Assembly (NCBI GenBank): GCA_018398805.1
Contig: JAGFBZ010000012.1
Coordinates: 310,001-374,000 of the forward strand
Source: Hirundichthys speculiger
Taxonomy: Eukaryota; Chordata; Actinopteri; Beloniformes; Exocoetidae
Length of the DNA stretch: 64,000 nucleotides
Direction: 5' to 3'
Shown here: in pieces, positions 11,985-22,984 of the stretch
Numbering within the stretch: position 1 is the first letter of the stretch
Layout: every line of letters starts with the position of its first letter
Made by a program: the position numbers and the translations under genes
The notes under the pieces: model-generated
Database searches by the model: none
The model's input: only the letters and a program-made list of their open reading frames with translations
What the model was told of the DNA's origin: nothing

Positions 11985-12175
11985 ATCCATCCATTAACCT
12001 CTGCTCATCCAGGTTCATGGTCATGGGGGCAGAAGCCTGAGCAGATAGGAAACTCATTTCAGCCGCTTCTATTCCCGAGCTTGTGTCTTGGATTCTATCG
12101 GTCACGACCCATAACTTGTGTCCTTAGATGAAGGCGGGAACAAAGACGGAGCAGTACCGCTGCAGTCTTAACAAC
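11985..12175 (-). mobile_element. Rex3/RTE-type LINE, 3' end fragment
   Basis: On the minus strand this reads as a stretch encoding EAAEMSFL, a sequence typical of the region after the reverse transcriptase in fish RTE (Rex3-like) elements, then a short 3' tail ending in TGGATGGATG. The usual several hundred bases between that motif and the tail are missing, so this is both 5'-truncated and internally deleted. The GATG-type tail is a known mark of Rex3 elements. Family assignment is from memory. Confidence 0.65.
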
Positions 12176-12404
12176 TAGATATGTTACAAAACAGTAACCT
12201 ACATCGTCGTATAAGAACAGAAAACTGGCTCCAAAGTAGCGAACTGGGGCGGCCCGCCTCCGAACGTGTCTGGCTCGGTGAGCCATTCAGAACTGCCACC
12301 TTAATCTTCATCCAAATTTCCATCAAACTGCACTTTCTTTCAAAGCAGCTCTCATGAGCAGAACTGGTTCCACATGGCGGAAAAGGGTCCAGTTGTACTG
12401 GGAC

Positions 12405-13175
12405 TAGAGGTCTTCGGAACAACCCGACAACCCGAAAACCCGAGGTTCCGACCCGAATCGGGTCTCGGGTCCATTCAAGAGACGTGACTCCTGGTTCGGG
12501 TCTGAATCGGTACAGTTAGTCTCGGGTCCGGTCGGTGCTCTCTGACAGGCTGGGTCCGCGTTTACTCGAGAGGTAAAGATATTGGCGGTGGCAGCCAATG
12601 TCAGGACTCGGGGCAGTTTAATTAATTATTCATTAACGTGGCGTGTTTGTCATGAAACAACCGTGTTGCCGTAGCGTGTTATTAGCGGTTTGCCCGGCAG
12701 CTGTAAAGCTCAACGGATCACCAACATGACAACGCTGGATGAGAGAACATATTTATGACACGTCCTGACCGGTGTAGCTATTAGCATTAGCGGTTGCTAC
12801 CAATAGCATCTGTATCCACAAAGAAAATAACGACGTGGATTTATTGTTGTTTACATCACGTAGCCTATGTAGCAACTGAACCGGTAGAAGAAGACAACTT
12901 TAGGTAAGAAAATCAAGTTTTATTCAACGCTAGACAACTTTAACATGAGCAACTATGGGCTGGATTGTCTCGGTTCTATTCAGATAACTCGGTTCGGTTC
13001 GTGGTTGGAAACTAAAGACTTGGGTCGGGTCGGTTCCGGGTCCAAATAATGCGTGTCCATTCGGGTTCGGACTCCCGGACTTGTGATAATAGCTCTGGTT
13101 GGGTCGGTTTCAGGTCGAATTTTCACGGGTCCATTCGGGTTCGGGTCCATGAAAGTGGACCTGTGAAGACCTCTA
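12405..13175. mobile_element. hAT-like element, family 2 copy 1 (771 bp)
   Basis: Starts TAGAGGTCTTCGGAACAAC and ends TGAAGACCTCTA, the inverse of the start. A perfect 8-bp target duplication, ACTGGGAC, flanks it at 12397-12404 and 13176-13183. The ends carry many CGGGT/ACCCG motifs with alternating orientation, and the middle is AT-richer with a GCTATTAGC palindrome-rich block. A same-orientation copy lies at 46485-47242. Open frames at 12404-12598 and 13049-13267 arise from the repeats and show no transposase domain. Confidence 0.9.
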
Positions 13176-13183
13176 ACTGGGAC

Positions 13184-15643
13184 ATCTCATTAGCACCTCA
13201 GGACATTTTTGAATTAGAAAAAAAAGAAAGATCTTTTGAGTGTTGTCAAGGTTGGAGTTTCCTTTGAAGCTTCGATCCAAACCAGGTTTGTGAGGTAACA
13301 ATGAACTGGTGGAGCAGCTGCCGAAGATGCCGAAAGTCCCGTCGGCCATCGCAAAGATTTCAGCGTTTGAGACGGAGTCTGCTGAGATGGGGTGAGAATA
13401 AAAGACTGGAATCTCTCGGTTGGGAATCGAGCACCAGTAGTCTTGGCTGGAGAAAACCTCAGGGTACTGGTCTGACCTGAAACCCCCAGACTCACCCGTG
13501 TTTGTGATGTCAGAGGTCGAGTCTTCGCCGTGTGGATTTAGATCCCTTTCAGTGAGAAGCAGTGTTCGCTGGGTCGTCTGTGGTCAGTTTACAGCGTTTG
13601 GAGGAACGATGACTCAAAAGCAGAACATCACAGTTGAGGTTAAAAAAAGAAGAAGAAGAAGATTTTAGTCAAACTTGCTGTGTCATCTGAAGCGAGGGCG
13701 TGAAGTGTTTCATCAACAGCGTATGACCAGCTGTGGTTTGTCCCTCCTGCTGGCGGCCGCTGACTGGGAGAACTGGACTTTTCGGGAAATTGTTTGACTC
13801 AGTCGTATGACCACAGTCATTTGGTATTCGTCTCGCTTGCGCAGAGCTCCAACCGTTAGACGAAAGACCGTCATCTGTGAATGGACATTAGTTTGCTTCT
13901 AATGTACACCAGTCTGCAGAGTGATAGAAAGAAGTGATTAAGTATCTTGTTGGGGATAAAAAGTACTTTTGGGTCACACTAACTATCTTATTGCGTGTAC
14001 AGCTTTTCGTACAGACCATGGCGTTGGCTTTCGAGCTGTGCTTTAAGTAGAGACCAGCCGGGTACGAGACCTGCTGAAGAATACCAGACTCACTGACCTC
14101 ACATTGCTCTGCAGGACATTTGTCTCCTTCACCATGTTGCCTCAGTTGACTGAGGGCTCCTGACATTTGTGAACAGCGCTCGCTAAAGTCAACAGCAGCA
14201 TTTCAGTCCTTTCCTCCTCAGGCGTTCTGGCGTTGGTGCGTCCTGTTGCATCCTCTGACATCAGATGAGTTTTAGTCGTTGGGCAGGCAGCTTCGCGCTT
14301 GCCCAACGACTCTTCATTTTTTTCTCTGATAATTACAGTCTAACATTGGATCGAACTCTGCAAGCGTCTTGAATGTTTTCCCCCTTGTGGATCGTCTTCA
14401 TTAATGCAGAATCATGGACTTTAAATTGCCTGGAAACAGTTCTGCAGATTGACACGCAGCACCGGCAGCTCCTCTAATGTTCCTGATTATGTCCTTCCTC
14501 GTTGGTATTGTGCTAATACACACCTGTGTGCAAGTGTAGCCCTGTGGTTTTTATTTCATTCTATTTACAGTTTAAAAGTCAGAGAGTAAAGAGTTTTGTT
14601 AGTTTTACAATTTATAGTGGTTACAGGCACAAAGAGCAGGAGACTGTGTTAAATTTTGGTACAGTGGAGCATCCTCTCCTTTTCTCATCTTTGGCCATCA
14701 GCCCTGAGCCAATCCTGTCCTCACCTCGTTCAGGTAGGAGGTGCTTAGCGTCAACTACGGCGTTTCAAGGAGAATATCGGCAGAGCTGTTTTATCTGCGT
14801 CGAGTACGAGAGCTGTATGCTGTATAGTAATATTAAAATAAGAACCTTCTAAACTCCCAAGACTGACAAAGAGTCGTCGTGTAGTGGATGTGTGTGTACT
14901 CTGAGAAGCTGCCAGAGGTAATTTAATGTGTTTTATGTACCTACTGTTTTTTGACATGTTTAAAAACGAGCTAAAATGCTAATCGCTGCTAGCCGTTAGC
15001 TTACCATGCTCATAGTCTTTTATACTGTGATTTTGCATTGCGGCTAGCAATTGCTAATGGTGTTTTTTTATATACTGTGAGTTTCGCCACAAGTTAGCCT
15101 GTAGTGCTGACATTAAAAGGAGTTATTTGGTTCACGACTGGACATTTGCCGTATGGGAGAGAGTGAGGACCGGGAGAGCCCTGGACCGTGAGAGAGACTG
15201 TAGCTGCTGTACTTGAGAGCTGTTTTCCTGCCTCGTGGAGCTGCCCGCTTCATCCGGACCGCCCAAACTACCTCGCGCTTTCTGCCCTTTTCCCCCATCC
15301 CCCACATCTCTGACTGTTGGATTCGTGAGTACTTTGCACGTGCTGTTTTATTTTGTGCTGGTAACCCAGTGAATCGGCCTTTAGTTTTTGGCCTCACCGC
15401 TCACGAGCACCGACCAGGCCTGCAACGTTTTATTTTATTTTTCATTTTCTTTAATAGCCCGGTGTCAGTGTGTGTGTGTGTGGGCTGTGGACATTTGAAC
15501 TTATGGTCATTTTCATTCATTTTCACTGGGTTAATGTGGGTCAAAACTGTGAGTTCCTTATATGGTTTTTGAATTTGTTACCAGTACAGCTTTAAAGGTC
15601 AACAGTGAACCAGTTAACTAAATTGAATATGTTTCAAAATTGT
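13184..15643. other. No recognised gene; one strong hairpin inside
   Basis: About 2.5 kb without a recognised gene or transposon apart from the hairpin at 14274-14311. From about 14560 to 15640 the sequence, interrupted by the piggyBac insertion and perhaps continuing to 18480, has the feel of an old retroelement leader, but I find no primer-binding site or matching repeat to prove it. Open frames up to 119 codons (15213-15572 plus) lack domains. Confidence 0.35.
14274..14311. repeat. Perfect 12-bp stem hairpin followed by T-rich tract
   Basis: AGTCGTTGGGCA at 14274-14285 is exactly complementary to TGCCCAACGACT at 14300-14311, with a 14-base loop containing CTTCG. A T-run (TTTTTTT) follows within about 10 bases. 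In a fish genome this could be a small structured RNA, a processed-RNA relic or a chance palindrome. No pol III promoter boxes were identified upstream. Confidence 0.75.
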
Positions 15644-16820
15644 TTAACCCGTTAACGTTCCGACGGCCCGCCCGCGGGCCGTCAGTCCGAATTTCTGTAG
15701 TTTCCGAAACTAAACTGTAATTTACACAGCTCAAATGTTACGTGAGGCACTCATGCGACATATCTTTGGAAAGCTAAGATTCTTGTAATTCAAGCAATGT
15801 AAAGCATTTCAGGATATAATCATAACAGCAGGTACAATCAATGCCTTTGTCACACCACAAACAAACAAACAAGAAGTCACGAAATCGACGCAACTCACCT
15901 TATGAGCGTTATAAAAGTCGTCCGATCAAAAATATTCCCACAAAAATGGTCTGGTTAAACTCACAAAGGTCCAGTCGATCTAATCCAGTAAAGTATTTAG
16001 TCCAAATGCATTATTATACCAGAAAGTATCCACAAAAACGCCACTGGTAGCTGGTCAGTGTTCAGTAACTTCCGTGTTTTTTTTCGTGATAAAACGCTTC
16101 TTCCTGTGCTGACGCACGTGTGGAGGATCTCAAAATGGAGGGGGGCTTCTGAGCTTTCGATTGACACCTCACACAGCCATACAGCAGCTTCCCTGTTCTG
16201 TTGACACCCTAGAATAGCCAATAAGGGCCAACGTTGAAACGAAGCCATGTCCTAGTTTGCTTCAGGAAAAAAACAGCCAGTTAGAATCAATCGTGCTGAT
16301 GACTGACGCATTGAATAGCCAATGAAATTCTGAAAACAATGATGTGACGCATGAGGGGGTGGCGATAATGGGGAAACAAAGAAATCCGTGCGTAAGTGCT
16401 AATTAGATAGTCTCGTGAACGCGCGTCATTGTTGCGCCTCAGCAGGACGCACCAGAGTGGCTTATTTCTCAGCGTTTTTTTCAGTTTGGGAGCGTATTTA
16501 TTGTAGAAAATGGTGAAAAGGACTGTCCAAGAAGGAAGAGGAGGAATTTGCTCGTCGTGAAAGTGACGTGTCAGGAAAGGGGATCAGATAAGATCAGATA
16601 ACAGAGCGCACGCCTGCGCAGAAGACATTTCCTCCGTTCGGAGAAGAGTTTGCTCTGCATACGTAAGTATTTGACTAAATTGTGACTTATATTACAGCTT
16701 ATATTATATTATTACGTATATATTGTATCATAATTGGTAGTATTATTCATATTATTATTACGTTTTACTGTATATTTCGACATAAACAAGTTTTACTTTG
16801 AATAAATACAAAAGCCTTTG

Positions 16821-16900
16821 TTTGTGTGTGTGTGTGGGGGAGGAGTATGTGTGAGTTGTTTGTTGGGGGTGTGTGTGTGTGTGTGTGGGGGGGGGGGGGT
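16821..16900. repeat. GT microsatellite with poly-G tail
   Basis: Two blocks of (GT)n separated by TTTGTTGGGGG and ending in about 14 consecutive G. It lies inside the piggyBac relic. Confidence 0.95.
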
Positions 16901-16980
16901 CATTGTGTAAAGTAGTACAATACAGAAAAGATGGAACATTTTGTAAATGACTTATTTCTTTATTTTCACATAATGGGCAG

Positions 16981-17080
16981 TCATCTGAGGACTCAGATGT
17001 GGATTGGGAGCCAGTCAGCAAGTGGTCACATAGAGGGACAAAGGTGCAGATGGACATTGGCAACTGTGTATTCATTTTGA
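16981..17080 (+). pseudogene. piggyBac transposase, acidic N-terminal piece
   Basis: The frame starting at 16981 encodes SSEDSDVDWEP and then a short run before stopping. Serine/aspartate/glutamate-rich leaders are characteristic of piggyBac (PGBD-like) transposases. The segment follows CACATAATGGGCAG, a plausible 3' splice site, suggesting the ancestral gene had introns. An ATG near 16510 followed by KRT and a later ARRESD-like reading in a shifted frame may be the original start region, now frameshifted. Confidence 0.55.
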
Positions 17081-17146
17081 AATGAAACAATTTTTGTGTT
17101 GCACATATTTATGTTTTTGTATATATTTTTTTCATTGTTGTTCCAG

Positions 17147-17421
17147 GTGTATGGGTGGAGAGGAGCGATCCCTCTGCACCAAAGGCATTCTGGGAGACCC
17201 TCACCGAGCAGCTGGCAGAAGCAGGGTCTTCCTCCACAGCCAGACCTGTCCCACCTCCTGCTCCGTGTGGAGTACATCACATACTGGTTTTTATCAGTGG
17301 GCAGAGGACTACTGGTAGGCTGAAGTGCAGGCACTGTCATGCTAAAACACAGTTGAAATGCTCCTCATGTGATGTACCTTTGTGCTTGATACCGACTAGA
17401 GATTGCTACAGTGACTGGTGA
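17147..17421 (+). pseudogene. piggyBac transposase, C-terminal cysteine-rich domain
   Basis: After a pyrimidine-rich stretch ending TTGTTGTTCCAG, a 91-codon frame runs to a stop at 17421. Its last 35 residues contain GRLKCRHCHAKTQLKCSSC and then PLC and a final Cys-Tyr, matching the zinc-binding C-x2-C...C-x2-C domain that ends piggyBac transposases and binds the terminal repeats. The upstream part is proline/serine-rich. Without the catalytic domain it cannot transpose; whether it is transcribed is unknown. Confidence 0.75.
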
Positions 17422-18179
17422 CTGGCATGCTGCCAACCTGTAAATGGTTATAATTGTAAATATGTTCAAATATGTGAATAGTTTGCTGTGTTGTAAAAGA
17501 TTGTCATTTTTTTAATATAAATTACATTTTCCACAACAACACTTGTTTTGACTCTTTTTATATGCAAAATTTAGCTTTATGTTTCAGTAACTTTTTTTCA
17601 GCAATATTGATAGTGAATCTGAATGTGGGATAGGATACCTCTAAGTGTCACCTTTCATTAGAGGCCAAGATTATGACTGTACGATGAAGCGTTCAAGAGT
17701 TATGTCCTTTTATCCGAGGTATGTGGCCATGTTTATCCAAGTGCCATTTTGGAGTCTCCAAATGTGCCATTTTTGGAAACGCCTAGACATACTCTTACAA
17801 AAACGTGTGTAAAATACTCATTTTTAGTGGTATTGTTATCAAATTTGAACTTGCACTAGGTAAGGCTTCATGCTGTGGTCCCATTGTGTTTTCCAGCTAA
17901 TAAGTCACAGCTGCACTCATCTGCAGACATCTGTTTACAAAAAAAATTCAGGCGGAAATAAAAAACTTAAATTTCTGTGTGTTCAAACTTAGATTACTCA
18001 ATGCTAGTAGCACTTACAGTGATTCTGACAGTTGTGGGAAAAACTTCAGAGTGTTACCTTTCAAAAGAGACCAAAACCATCCATGTGCTACAAACGGTTC
18101 AAGAATAGCTTTCAATTTACTTTGGGTATGCCTTGGATAGGCGTTTTATGCAAATTATACAGGAATGTTAAGGGGTTAA

Positions 18180-19389
18180 TAAATAACTGTTTGTTAAAAT
18201 AAATCTTTGTTTGATTATAAAGTTAATACTTTGTGGTCATTTAAAATTGGGACAGTCAAACACTTAAAAGGGAAAGTACCTAATTTTGTGTCACTTCTTA
18301 ACTATCATTGGAGGCACTGTCAAATTATTTCATCTTCTTATTCAGGTCCTTACCGGTATGTTGCGCCAAAATTAGACGAACTCAGGCCTCGTTCCAGTGT
18401 ACTACAACACCCCAATTGATTGTTAATCATTACTAATTAGCTACCAGGGGCTGGGGTTACACAAGCAAACCACCAACCTGGTGCTGATCGGTTGATCATC
18501 AGCGCCTGGTTGTGAGTATCGGTGCAGTAAAGGGGCGATAAATAATAAAATCAGTCACCGATCATCTTTGTTTCATGTTCAAAACCAAACTCTTTCTTTT
18601 TTATTATTATATCCATTTCCATGAACTCTTAGAAAAGTCAACTGTCATTTTTTTTTCTTTTTTTTTATCCCTGCGTCGTACATATACAGGATGTCCCGCA
18701 GAGCTGAAAGCCCAGTGGGAAACTCATCAGCCCTGTGGGATGGTTTTCTGTGGAGCGGTCCTGCTGGTCCCCAGAGATGCTGACAGTGATAGCTGGATCT
18801 ATTCAGAGACCCGCAGAGCACTTAGCCTCCCAAGGAGCCCCCCCCCCTCCAAAGTCTTTTCCTTCTTTTCCCAACAGCAGAGGGGAGTGATGCGGGGCGA
18901 GCCGGTCTGAGCTCTGCAGAGGTAGCAGAGTCCGTCTGAGATCAGGGCTGGGGGTTAAGGCAGGTCGCCAGAGAGAGGGGGCTGGCGGAGGCGGTCAGAG
19001 GTCGGACTTTGAAGCCGGACGCCCGCTGGCCTCAGGCTGTAGCTTGATGGCGCAGCCCAGGTGTGAAGCAGAGGGGTGATGACGGGGCTGGAGAGACCTG
19101 CCGCTGCTCCTTGATGTGTGCTGCATGGCGAGGTGCGACATGACTGCCGTCCGTGAGTGCATCAAGGAGTTGGAGCTGGAGTCCACTGTGCTTTTGATTT
19201 TTTTTTTTTTAACCAGCAGAGAGGCCTGCTGAAAGCTTTTAGTCACACAGAGACAGCAAGAGTACACTAGAAGGTGTCATAACATTGAGGGAGCATCAAC
19301 GACTGTGGAAAAGATGCAATAAAGGTCTGACGGGTTCTCTGCATTCATTTGTCTTAATATGTGATCTGATCTTCTTTCAAGCCACAAAC
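18180..19389. other. No recognised gene
   Basis: Unassigned sequence. A partly self-complementary stretch (ACCAACCTGGTGCTGATC with its approximate inverse) lies at 18470-18515. GC-rich material at 18690-19150 includes a 111-codon plus-strand frame (18575-18910) and a 90-codon minus-strand frame (18995-19267); neither shows a domain. A T-run lies at 19198-19210. Confidence 0.35.
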
Positions 19390-20960
19390 AAACATAACAT
19401 AAAATCATAATTCCTTTATTCGACACGCCCATGAAACATTCACAGTGCTGGAGGAAAAACTAAGTGAACCCATTAGTGAAAGCTAACTGGAGTCAGGATC
19501 ATGAAATGAGTTTGGACTTGTGCTGTAGAGATGCTCTGATGGTTAAAAATACACTCAAACATTTGAAATGTGCTGCTTATAAGACGCATCCGCTGATGTT
19601 GACCTAACCCTAACCCTGTCTTCCACCTGAAGAGACGTCACCCAAAGGCTCCAGCATCCGTAACAATGAACGGGAAGATCTGGTGTCGATGACGGAACAT
19701 GCATGTCGATAAAAAAAACAAAATGTGATCCTACACTGCAAAAAAAAAAGAAAAAATTGTAAAAAAAAAAAAAAAAACGGTAATTTTCCAGCAGCTGGGG
19801 CGCCAGAAAAATACCGTGAAATAACAGAAAATTACTTTCTCATAAAAATACATTTTTTTTCCATAATTAAAATACAGTTTGTAGTTGTAATTTTAACAAG
19901 ATTTTGCCTTATTTTCAGGTTGTTTTTAACATTTAATTAGAAACATTTTCACATTTTAAAACAATTAAATTACCTAGAAATATGGTAAGTAAATGCTGTA
20001 TTACAAATAATAATGCTTAAATTTACAGAAATGTGCTGTTATTAATTGGTTTCAATGACATTATTTTATGTAAAGAAGTTGTATAATAATTTGTGTTTGA
20101 TGTTATATAACAGTATATGACACAAAAAATAATGTGATTCATCTTTCAAAACATGTCAAAAAACTGTTGAAAAACTAAATATTGGGTTTAAAAATTTTAA
20201 GGACTGTAACCTTTGTATTGTAATATAATTAATAATAATTTATTGATATAATGTTAATAAATGTTACCATCTAGAAATGAGAGTAATTGCAGTTTTTTTC
20301 AATGAAAATATTAGTCAATTAACAAAGATATTTTTACTATTAATTCCTCAGTAATTTTAAATATTTTTTCCCTTTTTTTAGAGTTTTAAAGTTGAATTTT
20401 ACAATTTATTCCCTTAAATAACAGACAAATATTTGTGAAATTACAATATATTTGTGAACGTATTTTAACAATAAATATATGTATTTCTATTGGGGTCTTT
20501 TTTGTAAAAGAACAGAAATATTGTGTGTTTTCACAGTTACAGTGATTTAATGTTATTTTACATTTTACATGTAAAATAACAATCTATTTTTGTAAATAAA
20601 TGGTGTTTTAAAAATACAGAAAAAAAATCTGTAAAATAGACAGTAAAATTCTGTTATATTGCTTTTTTTTTTTTTTTTACAGTGTATTGGTAAAGCACGG
20701 AGGAGGAAGCATCATGAACCGGGCTTGCTTGTCATGTTGGGGGGGGGGGTCTCCTCCAGGCTCACGTCAAGGCGTCTGTCCAGCAGCTGAAGCTCAGTAG
20801 AAGTTGGGTGATGCAGACCAGCGAGGTGATCTCCAGACTTCCTACAGACGAGTCTGAGCTGCAGAAGAGTTCTGGTCAGAGGTCCAGTGGTTCCAGAGCT
20901 GGGTTGATAAAAGTCTAAAACATCAATGAAACACCTTCAGGGTGAAATAAAAATCTTCTT
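19390..20960 (+). mobile_element. Tc1-like transposon relic, split by a later insertion
   Basis: Left part (19390-19731) carries ACATTCACAGTGCTGGAGG and AACTAAGTGAACCCA, the end pattern of a common fish Tc1-like family. Right part (20687-20960) encodes KHGGGSIM, a phrase typical of Tc1 transposases just before the last part of the catalytic domain, and then GTCTGTCCAGCAGCTGAAGC, also typical. The two parts are separated by the TA-flanked element at 19732-20686. The reading frame is broken. Confidence 0.6.
19732..20686. mobile_element. AT-rich TA-flanked MITE with CACTGCAAAAA / TTTTTACAGTG ends
   Basis: Starts TACACTGCAAAAAAAA and ends TTTTTTTTTTACAGTGTA, giving inverted tips and a TA dinucleotide at each side. 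This 'ACACTGTAAAAA' tip marks a very abundant class of short fish elements. The interior is extremely AT-rich with many AATTTTAC / GTAAAAT motifs in both orientations. There is no coding content; the TA target suggests a Tc1/mariner-type donor, but that is inference. Confidence 0.75.
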
Positions 20961-21821
20961 TATAGAGCGTAGAGCAGGTATGTTTCCTTTTACATCTCAG
21001 TTCCTTCTCAGAACCTTTTCCTCTGACCCTTCAGAGTCTCCTCTAAGCCTTGATGAAAACTTCAGTTATCTCTGTTAACCCATTACAAGGGAAGGGAGAT
21101 CATGAAACGAGGTTAAGCCAATAAAAGGTGCAATATTACGAGTAGATATGAGGAGCAGATAGACTGTACGGCGAGGGCAGAGAAAGCGAGGGGAGTGAGA
21201 GTCAACAAATCAAGGCAATAAAGACTGCGGAGTCAAGGTTTACCCAACTGGATGACCTCTGAACGGAGCGTGACGGCTTAGCGGAGGAGGATTAGGGAAA
21301 AAACAGGAATGAAAAGAAGTGGATGAGTTGATCTGGAGTGAAACTATGTGCTCATACCTCCCTGTGACCTCCTGTTCTGCCCTGTCAAACCGCAGGAATC
21401 CACGGAGGATGAAGATGTAGGCATCGAAGGAAGAATGATGGTGCGCTCGGTGGGGAAGAAACGAAAGGAGTGTCTCAAATGTGCTGAGAGATGTCTGATT
21501 CATTTGGAAGCATTACAAGAGAGAAAAAATCTTTATGTGGTTTTTGTGCAAAGACTATAAAAATGATTCATCATCCTTCCTGCGGCGCGCGGAGGACAAA
21601 GCTACACCCACTCACTTCCTGCTCGAACAGCGAGCGAGCGGCCAGATCTGGACTCATTTACTTGGCAACACGAGAACACGGTAAATGTTAGTTTTGCATC
21701 CCTTAGGTGACCAGAGAGGTGACGCCGTGACGCTCGCTAATGTCTGAAAGCGTTGCGGTCTCACTCAAGAATTTTAAAAGTTACATCTGTACACAGAGGT
21801 GCCACAGTAAAGCTTTACAGC
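20961..21821. other. No recognised gene
   Basis: Unassigned sequence between a Tc1-like relic and a hAT insertion. Overlapping short frames on both strands (21240-21560) lack domains. Confidence 0.35.
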
Positions 21822-21829
21822 CTCCCAGA

Positions 21830-22976
21830 TAGGGGTGAGTACTGGCAAGGACCTCGCAATACGATATGTATCATGATACTTGGGTCACGATATGATATTA
21901 TCATATTGTATAATATCACGATACTTGGGTCGTGATATAATATTATCATATTGTATAATATCACGATATATGGGTCACGATATGATATTATCATCATATC
22001 GTGACCCAAGTATCAAGATACATATCGTATTGTGATATGTATCATGATTACTTGGGTCGCAATATATTATCACGATATCACAATACTTTGGTCACGATAT
22101 ATTATATCGTATAATATCACGATACTTGGGTCACGATATGATATTATCATATTGTATAATTTCACGATACTTGGGTCACGATATGATATTATCATCATAT
22201 CGTGACCCAAGTATCATTATACATATCGTACTGTGATATGAATCATGATACTTGGGTCGCAATATGATATTATCACAAAATCACAATATCACAGTATCAT
22301 GATATATTGCGATATTCTACCCAGTTAATATCAAAATTAAAAGTAGAGATGAAAAATCAAGTTGCTGTATATGTTCATCAGATGATATTGATCATTCAGA
22401 GGACAAATTGAGTCAAAACAATTTGCTTCAAAACAACCTGTTTATTGTTTATTATTAGTGTTTTTGCACATTTAAATTTTAAACAATTTAAATGTGAAAA
22501 TTAAACAATTTTCCTAAAAAATCGACATTAGGAGCTGAAAAATGATATAATATTAGGTGGCCGAAAATCAAGATTTATTGCCAAATCAATTTTTCTTCAA
22601 ACCCCTAGTCAAAACAGCAGCCATAAATCCTGTTTCGATCTTAATGTTTTGATATTATCACAATATCACGATATATTACAATATTCTACCCAGTTAATAT
22701 CAAAATAAATGTCAAGATGAAAAATCAAGTTGCTGTATATGTTCATCAGATGATATTGATAATTCAGAGGACAAATTGAGTCAAAACTATTTGCTTCAAA
22801 ACAACCTATTTATTGTTTATTATAAGTGTTTTTCCACATTTAATGAATAAATAAAATAAAATAAATAAAATTAAATTTTCCTAAAAAATTGATATTAGGA
22901 GCTGAAAAATCGATATTATATTGGGCGGCCGAATATCGTGATATATTGCCAAATCGATTTTTTTTCCACACCCCTA
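21830..22976 (+). mobile_element. hAT element, family A copy 2, with internal palindromic expansion and duplicated right half
   Basis: Starts TAGGGGTGAGTACTGGCAAG and ends TTTCCACACCCCTA. A perfect 8-bp target duplication, CTCCCAGA, lies at 21822-21829 and 22977-22984, so the whole 1.15 kb inserted as one unit. Inside, a block of GATACTTGGGTCACGATATG units is repeated in alternating orientation (21870-22260). The right half (from TCAAGTTGCTGTATATGTTC to the tip) occurs twice: the first copy ends at CCCCTA near 22606, then about 45 bp of foreign sequence, then the second copy. No transposase frame. Confidence 0.9.
21971..22215. repeat. Two perfect hairpins within the hAT element
   Basis: Hairpin 1: arms 21971-21986 and 21993-22008 (16 bp, perfect, loop ATTATC). 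Hairpin 2: arms 22166-22187 and 22194-22215 (22 bp, perfect, same loop). Both are made from the GATACTTGGGTCACGATATG unit, suggesting duplication of one palindrome inside the transposon. Confidence 0.9.
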
Positions 22977-22984
22977 CTCCCAGA

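Larger units (their letters stand above)
15648..18175 (+). mobile_element. Internally deleted piggyBac-like transposon (about 2.5 kb)
   Basis: Flanked by TTAA at 15644-15647 and 18176-18179, the piggyBac target. Tips CCCGTTAACGTTCC and the inverse GGAATGTTAAGGGG form imperfect terminal repeats. Just inside the left tip is a perfect GC palindrome (15662-15683, GACGGCCCGC arms). Interior pieces encode an acidic leader (16981-17080) and a cysteine-rich C-terminal domain (17147-17421), each preceded by a splice-acceptor-like AG. The DDD catalytic core is missing, so the element is not self-sufficient. Confidence 0.85.

Noticed and set aside
15213..15572. 119-codon plus-strand gene
   Set aside because: No domain; includes a GT microsatellite and runs into AT-rich sequence with no splice support.
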